DNA of 64,000 bases, taken from assembly GCA_030020825.1 (NCBI GenBank), contig CP125213.1, forward strand, positions 434,001 to 498,000, written 5' to 3'. The notes below the pieces were generated by a model, which worked only from the letters and a program-made list of their open reading frames with translations, did not search any database and was not told the DNA's origin. This DNA comes from Candidatus Blochmannia vicinus (GTDB lineage Bacteria > Pseudomonadota > Gammaproteobacteria > Enterobacterales > Enterobacteriaceae). This document shows, in pieces, positions 47,879 through 57,136 of the stretch. Position numbers and translations under genes: made by a program. Position 1 is the stretch's first letter; every line of letters begins with the position of its first letter.

Positions 47879-48805
47879 ATGAATTATGAACATAATTTAT
47901 TTAACAGACTAAAACAGAGTTTATTAAATACTCGAAAAAAAATGGGTGATAACATAATAAAATTGATTCGTAACAAAAGTATTGATGTCGATATATTAAA
48001 TGATATTGAAAATAAATTATTAGTTGCAGATATAAGTACGCAAACTACTCAAAAAATTATTAATAATTTGAAAAATTATATTAGCCTTCACGCTAATTGC
48101 AATAAAAAATCTTTCTATGATTCATTGCGTAATGAGATATTAAATATACTTATATCTATCGATAAACCATTACTTATACAAGAAAAAAAACCATTTATCA
48201 TATTAATGATAGGGGTCAATGGAGTTGGAAAAACTACTACTATTGGGAAATTAGCATATTATTACCGATTAAAAAATAAAACTGTAATGTTAGCGGCAGG
48301 AGATACCTATAGAGTAGCAGCAACGGATCAATTAGAAATTATAGGAAAACGTAGTGGTTGTGTTGCAGTAATAAAAAATAATACTACTGCCGATCCTGCC
48401 TCAGTAATTTTTGATGCTATTAAAATAGCTAAAATGAAACTTATTGATCTGCTCATTATAGACACTGCGGGTAGATTACAAAATAAAATCCATTCAATGG
48501 AAGAATTAAAAAAAATTATTAGAGTTATAAAAAAAATTGATATAGAAGCACCTCATGAAACTATACTAGTTCTTGATGCTAATATCGGACAAAATTCTAT
48601 CAACCAAGTACGTATGTTCAATGATACAATTGAAGTTACAGGAATAATTATGACCAAATTGGACGGTAGTGCTAAAGGAGGTGCTATTTTGTCTATTGCT
48701 GATCAGTGTTCCATTCCAATACGATATATTGGAATGGGACAAAACATCGATGATTTTCAACCATTTGAACCACACAATTTTGTTGAAGCTATTTTTAAAA
48801 AGTAG
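47879..48805 (+). CDS. ftsY: Signal recognition particle receptor FtsY (NG domains only)
   Basis: GTPase receptor that docks SRP-ribosome complexes at the membrane. The ATG at 47879 is used (AAGG about 9 bases upstream); an in-frame TTG nine codons earlier is rejected. The product has 308 residues against 497 in E. coli. The long acidic N-terminal A domain is gone, and the protein begins just before the N domain (NLFNRLKQSLLNTRKKMG). The G domain is complete: GVNGVGKTTTIGKLAYYY, AAGDTYRVAATDQL, DTAGRLQNK, TKLDGSAKGGA. The NG core is known to be sufficient in many bacteria. ftsE and ftsX do not follow. Confidence 0.95.
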   Translation: MNYEHNLFNRLKQSLLNTRKKMGDNIIKLIRNKSIDVDILNDIENKLLVADISTQTTQKIINNLKNYISLHANCNKKSFYDSLRNEILNILISIDKPLLIQEKKPFIILMIGVNGVGKTTTIGKLAYYYRLKNKTVMLAAGDTYRVAATDQLEIIGKRSGCVAVIKNNTTADPASVIFDAIKIAKMKLIDLLIIDTAGRLQNKIHSMEELKKIIRVIKKIDIEAPHETILVLDANIGQNSINQVRMFNDTIEVTGIIMTKLDGSAKGGAILSIADQCSIPIRYIGMGQNIDDFQPFEPHNFVEAIFKK

Positions 48806-49092
48806 TCCTAATAATACAACACTGTGTCTAAATTAGATGAGGATTTATTTTAAAAATATTTATATTAAATAATAAAGATTTATTTATAAATAACTATTGC
48901 AAAATGATATTATTATCATCTATGATACTTTTGTGAGTATTTTTAAACATTATTAAATTTTAAAAAATAAAATATTAGTTTTAGTTAATTTAAATCAAAA
49001 CTTTACATACACTAATATAATACCTTAATAAAGAAATAAAATTAGAGCTACAAAAATCATTATACTTGCAATAATTGTACAAATGAATCCGC

Positions 49093-49098
49093 TATAAT
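49093..49098 (+). promoter_or_regulatory. Possible -10 box upstream of rpoH
   Basis: Exact TATAAT. The best -35 candidate upstream (TTGCAA) is about 21 bases away, longer than ideal, so this is tentative. It would start a transcript about 340 bases before rpoH. Confidence 0.3.
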
Positions 49099-49334
49099 AA
49101 ATGTGTATAAAAATTTTACTCGAAATCTAACATACACATTATCAACGACTTTAATTTTTTAAAATATTTATATTTCTTACTACTACTAGCTATAGACCGT
49201 ATGATATCCTTAAGAAGGATATTTATTTATCAGTAATGATAACAAATAACTTTATGGTACTTTGATTCCATTAAATTAATAGTACAACTAATAATGGTTC
49301 CATTATAAATGCGTTGTGCTGTTTCTATCGAGAG

Positions 49335-49368
49335 AATAGTCCTTTTCAATATAAAAGGACTATTTTAT
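49335..49368 (+). terminator. Terminator-like hairpin in the rpoH leader
   Basis: Perfect 12-bp stem (49335-49346 with 49353-49364) with a 6-base loop and a distal TTTTAT. It ends 77 bases before the rpoH start, with no gene directly upstream. It could be an attenuator or the end of a small RNA. Confidence 0.6.
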
Positions 49369-49441
49369 ACTTAGTTTCATACATATTCCATACGGACATG
49401 ATATAATTATCTGAATACATATGATCATTGTAGGAGAATAA

Positions 49442-50290
49442 ATGCCTAAAAATATGCAAAATAGCGTAACTCTAGTTCCCCAAGGAACTTTAGAAGCATA
49501 TATAAGAGCGGCTAATTCCTATGCTCTTCTTACCTCAGAAGAAGAACAAGCGTTGGCTAAACGATTATATTATCATGGAGATTTAGAATCAGCAAAAAAA
49601 CTTATTGTATCACATTTAAGATTCGTCATTCATGTTGCTCGAAATTATTCTGGCTATGGACTACCGCAAGCTGATTTAATACAAGAAGGTAATATTGGTT
49701 TGATGAAAGCCGTGCGTCGATTTAATCCAGAATTAGACGTTCGTTTAGTATCGTTTGCTGTGCACTGGATTAAATCAGAAATCCATGAATATGTTTTAAA
49801 AAACTGGCGTATTGTAAAAATAGCTACTACTAAAGCACAACGTAAACTATTTTTTAATCTAAGAAAAACTAAACAACGATTAGGTTGGTTTAATGCAGGA
49901 GAAATAGAAATAGTTGCAAAAGCATTAAACGTAACTAGCAAAGATGTGCGAGAAATGGAATCTCGTATGGCAGCACAAGATATGACTTTTGAGCAATCTT
50001 CAGATGAAGATAATCGAGGAATAATAGCGCCTATACTATATTTACAAGATAAAATCATCGCTTCTAATGAAGAAAATGAATGGATTGATCAGGTTAGTGA
50101 TAAATTGAACACAGCTATAAATACTTTGGATAAACGCAGTCAACATATTATTCGTGCACGATGGCTAAACGTAGATAATAATAAAAGTACATTACAAGAA
50201 TTAGCTAATCAATATGGTGTTTCTGCTGAACGAGTACGTCAATTAGAAAAAAATGCCATGAAGAAAATGAAATTAATAATACAGAACTGA
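49442..50290 (+). CDS. rpoH: RNA polymerase heat-shock sigma factor (sigma-32)
   Basis: Alternative sigma factor for heat-shock genes. It has 282 residues against 284. Region 2 is present (LRFVIHVARNYSGYGLPQADLIQEGNIGLMK, read as two adjoining blocks). The sigma-32-specific RpoH box QRKLFFNLRKTKQRLGWF and region 4.2 (LQELANQYGVSAERVRQLEK) also match. AGGAG precedes the ATG. The only obvious likely target in the window is ibpA. In many small symbiont genomes rpoH is kept to maintain high chaperone levels (established observation for the group). Confidence 0.97.
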   Translation: MPKNMQNSVTLVPQGTLEAYIRAANSYALLTSEEEQALAKRLYYHGDLESAKKLIVSHLRFVIHVARNYSGYGLPQADLIQEGNIGLMKAVRRFNPELDVRLVSFAVHWIKSEIHEYVLKNWRIVKIATTKAQRKLFFNLRKTKQRLGWFNAGEIEIVAKALNVTSKDVREMESRMAAQDMTFEQSSDEDNRGIIAPILYLQDKIIASNEENEWIDQVSDKLNTAINTLDKRSQHIIRARWLNVDNNKSTLQELANQYGVSAERVRQLEKNAMKKMKLIIQN

Positions 50291-50601
50291 TTAATTTTTT
50301 ATAAATATCATTTACAAAAACACAAATCATTAAACATATATTTATAAAATTTTAGTTACTTGACTGTATACATAATCATTTGATACCATTCTCACAAATG
50401 AAAAGCTTAAAATTATCTGATAATAGATATTATACTTAATAATTAACTGTAAATACTATATGTAATTAGATTTTGGTTTCTTAATATTAATTTAATAGCC
50501 ATTAGATTAACTGTTGATATCAGCAATAGTTTTTGAAAATATTTTTATTTTTATTCTTGAAACTTACTTTATATAACTAAAGACAGATCATGGAGTAAAT
50601 T
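50291..50601. other. Spacer between rpoH and metE
   Basis: 311 AT-rich bases; no gene. metR, which is divergent from metE in E. coli, is absent. A short TGATATCA palindrome near 50513 is not enough to call a site. GGAG precedes the metE ATG. Confidence 0.5.
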
Positions 50602-52890
50602 ATGACAATTGCCGGTCATACATTAGGATTTCCTCGTATTGGCTTACATAGAGAACTAAAGTACGCTCTAGAAAATTATTGGAACGGAAAAATACAAGAA
50701 GATAAATTATTAGAAATAGGTCGCACATTGCGCATGCGTCATTGGAAACAACAGAAAGATTCTGGTATGGATTGGATCCCGGTAGGTGATTTTGCGTGGT
50801 ATGATCATGTTCTAACTACCAGTTTAATGCTTAATAATATCCCAAATAGACATCACGATTTTCAAGAAAGGCTTACTTTAAATACACTATTTAAAGTAAG
50901 CCGGGGTTATTCTTTAAACAAAAAACTGATACCTCCTGCAGAAATGAAAAAATGGTTCAACACAAATTATCACTATATAGTGCCTGAATTTACCCAAACT
51001 CAAGAATTTAAATTAAATTGGACTCAATTGTTTGACGAAATAGATGAAGCTTTATCACTAAAATATAAAATAAAACCGATACTACTCGGTCCAATTAGCT
51101 ATCTTTGGTTAGGAAAAGTAAAGGGGAAAAAATTTAATCGATTATCATTATTACCCGATTTATTATCAGTATATAAAGATATATTGACCATTTTTTCAAA
51201 AAAAAACATTGATTGGGTGCAAATTGACGAACCTATATTAGTTTTAGAGCTTCCATCGAAATGGTTAGAAGCATATTTGAATGTTTATGAACAACTTCAT
51301 GGCAAAATTAAACTATTACTAACTACTTATTTCGACAGTATATATCATCAGCTAAATACCATCAGACAACTTAAAGTAGATGGTCTACATGTAGATTTAG
51401 TTTCTAGTCCTGATAATGTGTCTTTGATTCACGAACAACTACCAAAAAATTGGATATTCTCAGCAGGAGTAATTAATGGACGTAATATATGGAAAACTAA
51501 TTTATATAATTGGTTCAAAAAACTTTCCCCTTTGGTAGGAAAGCGTAAGATTTGGATAGGCTCTTCTTGTTCCTTATTACACAGTCCTATCGATCTAAAT
51601 ATGGAAAAAAAATTAGACAAAAATATCACAGAATGGTTTGCTTTTGCATTACAAAAATGTTCTGAAATAAAAATGTTATGCACTGCTTTAAATTATAAAA
51701 ATAAAAATGACTCAACATATGAAGAGATACTTAATAAGTATTATATGGCCAATAATCTAAGAGCTCACTCCACTACAGTTCATAATATACAAGTCAAAAA
51801 AAGACTTGAACATATTAATAAAATTCCACACTCTCGATACTCTCCATATACAACACGAGTTATATTGCAGAATAAAAGGTTTAATTTACCATTATTTCCA
51901 ACAACTACTATCGGTTCATTTCCTCAAACTGAAGAAATTCGTAAACTTCGTTCAAACTTTAAAAATAACGAAATTGATCAAAAAGATTATTACGTTGGTA
52001 TTAAAAATTATATTAAACAAATTATCATGGAACAAGAAAAATTAGATTTAGACGTTTTAGTGCACGGAGAGCCAGAAAGAAATGATATGGTAGAATACTT
52101 TGGAGAAAACTTAAATGGATTTATATTTACTCAAAATGGATGGGTACAAAGTTATGGTTCTCGTTGTGTGAAACCTCCAGTAATTATTGGAGATGTTAGT
52201 CGTACAAAACCCATTACTACAAAATGGATAAGTTATGCTCAATCGTTAACTAATAAACCAATAAAAGGTATATTAACTGGACCCGTAACTATCATGTCGT
52301 GGTCATTCCTACGTGAAGATGTACAACGTAAAACAATAGCATTGCAATTAGCGCTATCAATACGCGATGAAGTAATAGATTTAGAAAAATCTGGAATTCG
52401 GATAATACAAATTGACGAACCAGCTTTACGAGAAGGATTACCTTTAAAAAATTCTAATCAAAAACAATATTTAGAATGGGCAATTAATGTATTTAAGATA
52501 ACTGCATCATCAGTAAAAGATGATACTCAGATTCATACTCATATGTGCTATTCCGAATTTAGTGATATTATTCATGCAATTATAGAATTAGACGCAGATG
52601 TTATCAGCATAGAAGCATCTAGGTCAGACGAAAAAATATTAGAAACCATACAACATGCATTAGTAAACTTAAATGAAATTGGCCCGGGTATATATGACAT
52701 TCATTCTATAAATGAACCCACTCAGAATGATCTTATCGAAAAAATTAATCAATTATTAAAATATATTCCAAAAAACCGTTTATGGATTAATCCTGATTGT
52801 GGATTAAAAACAAGAGCATGGCCTGAAACTAAACGATCATTAAATAATATGGTATCTGCAGTAAAAGTATTGCGTAAACAATACTCATAA
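50602..52890 (+). CDS. metE: Cobalamin-independent methionine synthase
   Basis: Transfers the methyl group of 5-methyltetrahydropteroyl-triglutamate to homocysteine. It has 762 residues against 753. The N-terminal barrel starts with HTLGFPRIGLHRELKYALE. The C-terminal barrel carries FPTTTIGSFPQT, VHGEPERNDMVEYFGE and the zinc ligands in HTHMCYSEF, plus the later Cys in WINPDCGLKTR. It makes methionine without vitamin B12. A 15-bp perfect inverted repeat lies in the coding sequence at 50870-50902 without breaking the frame. Confidence 0.97.
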   Translation: MTIAGHTLGFPRIGLHRELKYALENYWNGKIQEDKLLEIGRTLRMRHWKQQKDSGMDWIPVGDFAWYDHVLTTSLMLNNIPNRHHDFQERLTLNTLFKVSRGYSLNKKLIPPAEMKKWFNTNYHYIVPEFTQTQEFKLNWTQLFDEIDEALSLKYKIKPILLGPISYLWLGKVKGKKFNRLSLLPDLLSVYKDILTIFSKKNIDWVQIDEPILVLELPSKWLEAYLNVYEQLHGKIKLLLTTYFDSIYHQLNTIRQLKVDGLHVDLVSSPDNVSLIHEQLPKNWIFSAGVINGRNIWKTNLYNWFKKLSPLVGKRKIWIGSSCSLLHSPIDLNMEKKLDKNITEWFAFALQKCSEIKMLCTALNYKNKNDSTYEEILNKYYMANNLRAHSTTVHNIQVKKRLEHINKIPHSRYSPYTTRVILQNKRFNLPLFPTTTIGSFPQTEEIRKLRSNFKNNEIDQKDYYVGIKNYIKQIIMEQEKLDLDVLVHGEPERNDMVEYFGENLNGFIFTQNGWVQSYGSRCVKPPVIIGDVSRTKPITTKWISYAQSLTNKPIKGILTGPVTIMSWSFLREDVQRKTIALQLALSIRDEVIDLEKSGIRIIQIDEPALREGLPLKNSNQKQYLEWAINVFKITASSVKDDTQIHTHMCYSEFSDIIHAIIELDADVISIEASRSDEKILETIQHALVNLNEIGPGIYDIHSINEPTQNDLIEKINQLLKYIPKNRLWINPDCGLKTRAWPETKRSLNNMVSAVKVLRKQYS
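50870..50902. repeat. 15-bp perfect inverted repeat inside metE
   Basis: GGCTTACTTTAAATA (50870-50884) and its exact reverse complement (50888-50902) with a 3-base loop CAC. It lies about 90 codons into metE, with no T-run. Confidence 0.9.
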
Positions 52891-53127
52891 ATTATAACTA
52901 ATAATTTTTAATGATTTAACCATAAACATCGCAACAAAATCATTAAATCCGTTATTTTATTATAAAGTATATCTATGAACTTTTGTTTAAGAGATAATTA
53001 TCAAAAAAAAATTTAATTTATGTTATTTGTATTCATAAAATTCAAAAAATTTGAAAAAATCATAATCAATTTTTAACTATATAAAATATATCTGTAATCG
53101 TTTTCAACATAATTAAGTAATCATACT

Positions 53128-53910
53128 ATGTCTATAACTAACGTGTTTCATTTAGGTTTAAAAACTAGTGACCTTCAAGGCGCAACTTTAGCTATTCTTC
53201 CAGGAGATCCTAACAGAGTTAAAAAAATTGCATCGCTTATGAATAATCCAAAATATATTTCTAGCTCTCGGGAATTTACTACTTGGTCTGCAAGCATTAA
53301 TGAAAATACAATAATCATTTGTTCCACAGGAATAGGCGGACCATCCACTTCTATTGTAGTAGAAGAATTATCCCAATTAGGAATACGTATATTCCTACGC
53401 GTAGGCACTGCGGGTGCTATCCAAAAATATATAAAAATAGGAGATGTATTAATAGTAACTGCCGCTGTCCGTTGTGATGGAGCTAGTCAACATTTCGCTC
53501 CGTTAGAATTCCCAGCAACAGCAGACCTATCATGTAGTGTGGCGTTAATTAAAGCTGCTAAAAAAATTGGTATTAAATCACACTATGGTCTGACTGTATC
53601 TTCAGATACATTTTATCCCGGACAAGAACGAAAAGATACATATTCTGGCCGAATTATTAAAAAATTACGTGGTTCTATGGAAGAATGGCAAAACATGGGG
53701 GTTATGAGTTATGAAATGGAATCCGCAACACTGTTAACTATGTGCTTAACTCAAGGACTACGAGCAGGAGTTATAACAGGTATTATCATAAATCGTACGC
53801 AACAAGAAACTCCAAATATTATTGGGATACGTAATGCTGAATATATGGCGATTAAAGTTGCAATAGAAGGCGCTCGTATCCTTCTGAATAAGGACGATAA
53901 TTGGATATAA
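53128..53910 (+). CDS. udp: Uridine phosphorylase
   Basis: Reversibly cleaves uridine to uracil and ribose-1-phosphate; pyrimidine salvage. It has 260 residues against 253. Characteristic stretches are ATLAILPGDPNRVKKIA (phosphate), STGIGGPSTSIVVEELSQLG, RVGTAGAIQ, SSDTFYPGQERKDTYSG and MGVMSYEMESATLLTMC. It keeps the E. coli order metE-udp-rmuC-ubiE. No Shine-Dalgarno stronger than TAAGTAA is seen before the ATG. Confidence 0.96.
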   Translation: MSITNVFHLGLKTSDLQGATLAILPGDPNRVKKIASLMNNPKYISSSREFTTWSASINENTIIICSTGIGGPSTSIVVEELSQLGIRIFLRVGTAGAIQKYIKIGDVLIVTAAVRCDGASQHFAPLEFPATADLSCSVALIKAAKKIGIKSHYGLTVSSDTFYPGQERKDTYSGRIIKKLRGSMEEWQNMGVMSYEMESATLLTMCLTQGLRAGVITGIIINRTQQETPNIIGIRNAEYMAIKVAIEGARILLNKDDNWI

Positions 53911-54174
53911 TTAATTTATTTGATAATATTAACTATCAATTGTTATTATTATTTAAATTTTAAATTTAATTTATTATGACATGATTTAATTGATTTTAAT
54001 AATTTTTATAAACATACTGTTTTTAAAAATATCTTCATATGACAAAATATTTTAACATTATTATAAATAACACATTTTACAATGTGATATAACATTAGGA
54101 AATTCAGATTCTTAAATTTATTTAAACAATCATATACAATGGTTAATAACAACAAGTTATTACTATAATATTTT

Positions 54175-55749
54175 ATGGTTACATTTTATAATAGAGAATA
54201 TATGACAATTGTCCCGTTTTACTTGTATAATATAATTAGTGTATTAGTGGGCTCTCTAATCACTGGAATATTCTGTAAAATTATAGAAAAAAAACGTTAT
54301 ATCCAAAAATATAAAAATAACTGTACAGCTCACGAGAACGCCTTGTGTATAATTAAACAAAATTTAAAAAATGAATCTGACTTACGACATGATATTGAAC
54401 AGAAATTAAAAAACGAATTACAAACAGTATATGAACTATATGGGAAATTATCCACCACTGAAGAACGTTTAAAATTATTAGATCATTATCACCAAAAATC
54501 TAAAGAACTAAATCACGAATTACATGTACAATTGAATTTAAATCATACTCAAGAATTAAAACTGCAAGAATTAAATATTCGTTTAGAAGAATATAAGCTT
54601 GCAGCAGAAGAGAAACAAAAATTATTTGTTGATAGTGAAAATCGATTAGCTATGCAATTCGAAAATTTAGCAAATCGTATTTTTGAACAAAACGGATACA
54701 AAATAGATAAACAAAACCGAATAACCCTTGATAGAATGCTATATCCATTGAAAGAACAGTTAGAAGGGTTTAAAAATCAAATTCAAAATAACATTGAAAA
54801 AGAAGAACAAGCAAGACATACTCTAACGTATGAAATTCGTAATTTGCATCAATTAAACGCAAAAATCACTCAAGAAACTATTAATTTAACACAAGCATTA
54901 AAGGGAAACAATAAAACACAAGGTAGTTGGGGAGAAGTAATTTTAACTCGTGCATTAGAAGCTTCTGGTATGCGTGAAGGTCATGAGTTTCATATACAAG
55001 TCAGTATAAAACAAACAAATGGACATAGACTACAACCTGATGTCATTATTCATTTACCCCAAGGTAAAGATGTAATAATTGATTCTAAAATATCTTTAGT
55101 AGCCTATGAACGTTATTTCAATAGCAATAATGAAGAAGATCGACAGTTAGCTATTGTTGACCATGTCCACTCATTGCGTGCACATATAAAATCATTAAGT
55201 AAAAAAGATTACCAAAAATTATTTGGATTAAATACACTAGATTACATTTTAATGTTTGTTCCTATTGAATCTGCTTTTATGTTGGCTATTGAGAAAGAAG
55301 CATCATTATTAACTGATGCTATGCGATATAACATCATGTTGATTAGTCCTACAACATTGTTGATTGCTTTACGTACTATTAACAATCTATGGCGCTATGA
55401 ATATCAAAATTGTCACTCAAAAAAAATTGCTGATAAAGCAGGGCGCTTATATGATAAACTACGACTGTTTACGGATGACTTAAACAAAATTGGTCTATAT
55501 CTGAGTAAAGCAGAAGTTATTTATAACGCAGCAAAAAATAAATTTTCTGAAGGAAAAGGTAATATTATAAGTCAAGCGGAAAGTTTTAGAGCACTTGGGG
55601 TACAAATAAAACAACCAATCATTACTAATGATATTGCTCCTCAATCTATATTTTTATGTGATACAGAAAATAATTCTTCCAATCCATCCAATCTTGAAGA
55701 TGACATCACCCAAAATACATGTCATGAATCTTTAATAAATGCTCGATAG
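54175..55749 (+). CDS. rmuC: DNA recombination protein RmuC
   Basis: Family linked to limiting recombination at inverted repeats and DNA rearrangements, with a predicted nuclease-like core. It has 524 residues against 475. It has an N-terminal membrane anchor (about 17-36), a long charged coiled coil (about 40-215), then the RmuC domain: NNKTQGSWGEVILTRALEASG, DVIIHLPQGKDVIIDSKIS, MFVPIESAFMLAI and SPTTLLIALRTINNLWRYE. The start may instead be the ATG at 54202, nine codons later (weak GAGAA upstream). Its retention fits a genome rich in inverted repeats, but that link is inference. Confidence 0.93.
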   Translation: MVTFYNREYMTIVPFYLYNIISVLVGSLITGIFCKIIEKKRYIQKYKNNCTAHENALCIIKQNLKNESDLRHDIEQKLKNELQTVYELYGKLSTTEERLKLLDHYHQKSKELNHELHVQLNLNHTQELKLQELNIRLEEYKLAAEEKQKLFVDSENRLAMQFENLANRIFEQNGYKIDKQNRITLDRMLYPLKEQLEGFKNQIQNNIEKEEQARHTLTYEIRNLHQLNAKITQETINLTQALKGNNKTQGSWGEVILTRALEASGMREGHEFHIQVSIKQTNGHRLQPDVIIHLPQGKDVIIDSKISLVAYERYFNSNNEEDRQLAIVDHVHSLRAHIKSLSKKDYQKLFGLNTLDYILMFVPIESAFMLAIEKEASLLTDAMRYNIMLISPTTLLIALRTINNLWRYEYQNCHSKKIADKAGRLYDKLRLFTDDLNKIGLYLSKAEVIYNAAKNKFSEGKGNIISQAESFRALGVQIKQPIITNDIAPQSIFLCDTENNSSNPSNLEDDITQNTCHESLINAR

Positions 55750-55850
55750 AATATATTTAAAATATATAAATTAGTAAAATCAAAATACTTATTTTATTAA
55801 ATTTTCAATAAATAAAAATATAATAAAAAGTCTTACCACAAAGAATAAAT

Positions 55851-56609
55851 ATGAATAATAAACACAAAAAAAATACGACTCATTTTGGTTTTCAAGAAAT
55901 TCCCAAAAATGAAAAAACATTATTAGTATCTAATATATTCCATACTATAGCATCAAAATACGATTTAATGAACGACTTAATGTCCTTCGGCATACATAGA
56001 ATATGGAAACAATTCATGATTTATCACAGTTCAGTTCATACCGGACAGAAAGTGTTAGACCTAGCCGGAGGTACTGGAGATTTAAGTGTTAAGTTTTCAC
56101 GATTAGTTGGTAATTCAGGAATAGTAGTATTAGTAGATATCAACGATTCTATGATAAATCTAGGACAAAAAAAATTACGCAATTTAGGTATATTAAATAA
56201 TGTGATATATGTACAAGCTGATGCTGAAGCTTTACCTTTCCCTGAAAATACTTTTGATTGTGTCGTTGTTGCTTTTGGTTTACGTAATTTTACAAACAAA
56301 GAACAAGCATTATGTTCAATACATAGAGTTCTAAAATATAAAGGTAAATTACTAATTTTAGACTTTGGAGTGCCTATTTTTAAAATATTAAATATAATAT
56401 ATGATTTATATTCATTTCATGTTTTACCCAAAATAGGTGAATTAATAGCTCAAGACGCTCATAGTTATCGCTATCTTGTAGAATCTATTCGTATGCATCC
56501 AGATCAAGAAACTTTGAAAAATATGATGACACAAACAGGATTTAATAATGTTAAATATTTTAATATGACTTATGGAATCGCAGTATTACATTGCGCACAT
56601 AAATATTAA
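55851..56609 (+). CDS. ubiE: Ubiquinone/menaquinone C-methyltransferase UbiE
   Basis: SAM-dependent C-methylation in ubiquinone (and, where present, menaquinone) synthesis. It has 252 residues against 251. The SAM motif VLDLAGGTGDLSVKFS is followed by the signatures YDLMNDLMSFGIHRIWK and HSYRYLVESIRMHPDQETL. The C-terminus YGIAVLHCAHKY matches the family (GVVALHRGYKF-like). It is followed by a hairpin and then a 527-base gap before ubiB; ubiJ is missing. Confidence 0.96.
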   Translation: MNNKHKKNTTHFGFQEIPKNEKTLLVSNIFHTIASKYDLMNDLMSFGIHRIWKQFMIYHSSVHTGQKVLDLAGGTGDLSVKFSRLVGNSGIVVLVDINDSMINLGQKKLRNLGILNNVIYVQADAEALPFPENTFDCVVVAFGLRNFTNKEQALCSIHRVLKYKGKLLILDFGVPIFKILNIIYDLYSFHVLPKIGELIAQDAHSYRYLVESIRMHPDQETLKNMMTQTGFNNVKYFNMTYGIAVLHCAHKY

Positions 56610-57136
56610 AACAATATATTTATATTAACAAACTGTTAAATCTTTTAAACATTATTCCGTATGAAACTAAAATATCCAATTATTTTTATATTTTAATAAA
56701 AAAATAATTGGATATTTTCAGTATTTAAAAAAAAATTATATTGTATAATGCATATATACCGTAATACTTATTATTACTTTTGACAAATATATAATACAGA
56801 ATATAAAAATGTTTATATTAATAAATAACAGAATCTATAATTAATAGAGTATATTTAATAAAATATTTAGATAATATCTGGTTATATATTATTAATTTTA
56901 TTCTGTTTATATTAACGATGCCTTATTAAAAAATAGATCATATGATCCAATACTTTTAGATTCCTATTACAAAAATGAATATTATTCATGTTTAAAAATA
57001 TTGAATTACAATGATGAATAATAAGTAAGCTCTTGTACTGAGAGTACATTAGAATTATTGTAGTTTTCTTAAATACATTATTTAAAACATAACCAAAATA
57101 TTTATCTGGTTATTTAGATAAATTATAGGACATTTA
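56610..57136. other. Spacer between ubiE and ubiB (ancestral ubiJ site)
   Basis: 527 AT-rich bases. E. coli ubiJ (about 200 codons) lies here; no open frame or recognisable fragment is seen. The left end holds the ubiE terminator hairpin. Confidence 0.55.
56669..56720 (+). terminator. Terminator-like 19-bp hairpin after ubiE
   Basis: Perfect 19-bp inverted repeat (56669-56687 with 56700-56718) with a 12-base loop, 59 bases after the ubiE stop. The stem is AT-rich with a CC/GG core and ends in TTTT. Confidence 0.65.

Larger units (their letters stand above)
48806..49441. other. Spacer between ftsY and rpoH (ancestral ftsE-ftsX site)
   Basis: 636 AT-rich bases where ftsE and ftsX lie in E. 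coli; no remnant is recognised. It contains an exact TATAAT (49093-49098), an 8-bp hairpin ATATCCTT/AAGGATAT (49204-49222) and a terminator-like hairpin (49335-49364). AGGAG five bases before the rpoH ATG is its ribosome-binding site. Confidence 0.55.

Noticed and set aside
48806..49441. Degraded ftsE or ftsX pseudogene
   Set aside because: No Walker motif or hydrophobic reading-frame remnant could be recognised in any phase.
49654..50058. 134-codon minus-strand frame within rpoH
   Set aside because: Antisense to the highly conserved sigma-32 regions; composition reflects the coding strand constraint.
53393..53404. 12-bp palindrome CCTACGCGTAGG in udp
   Set aside because: It encodes conserved residues (FLRVG) and is too short to stand out; no context for an operator inside the gene.
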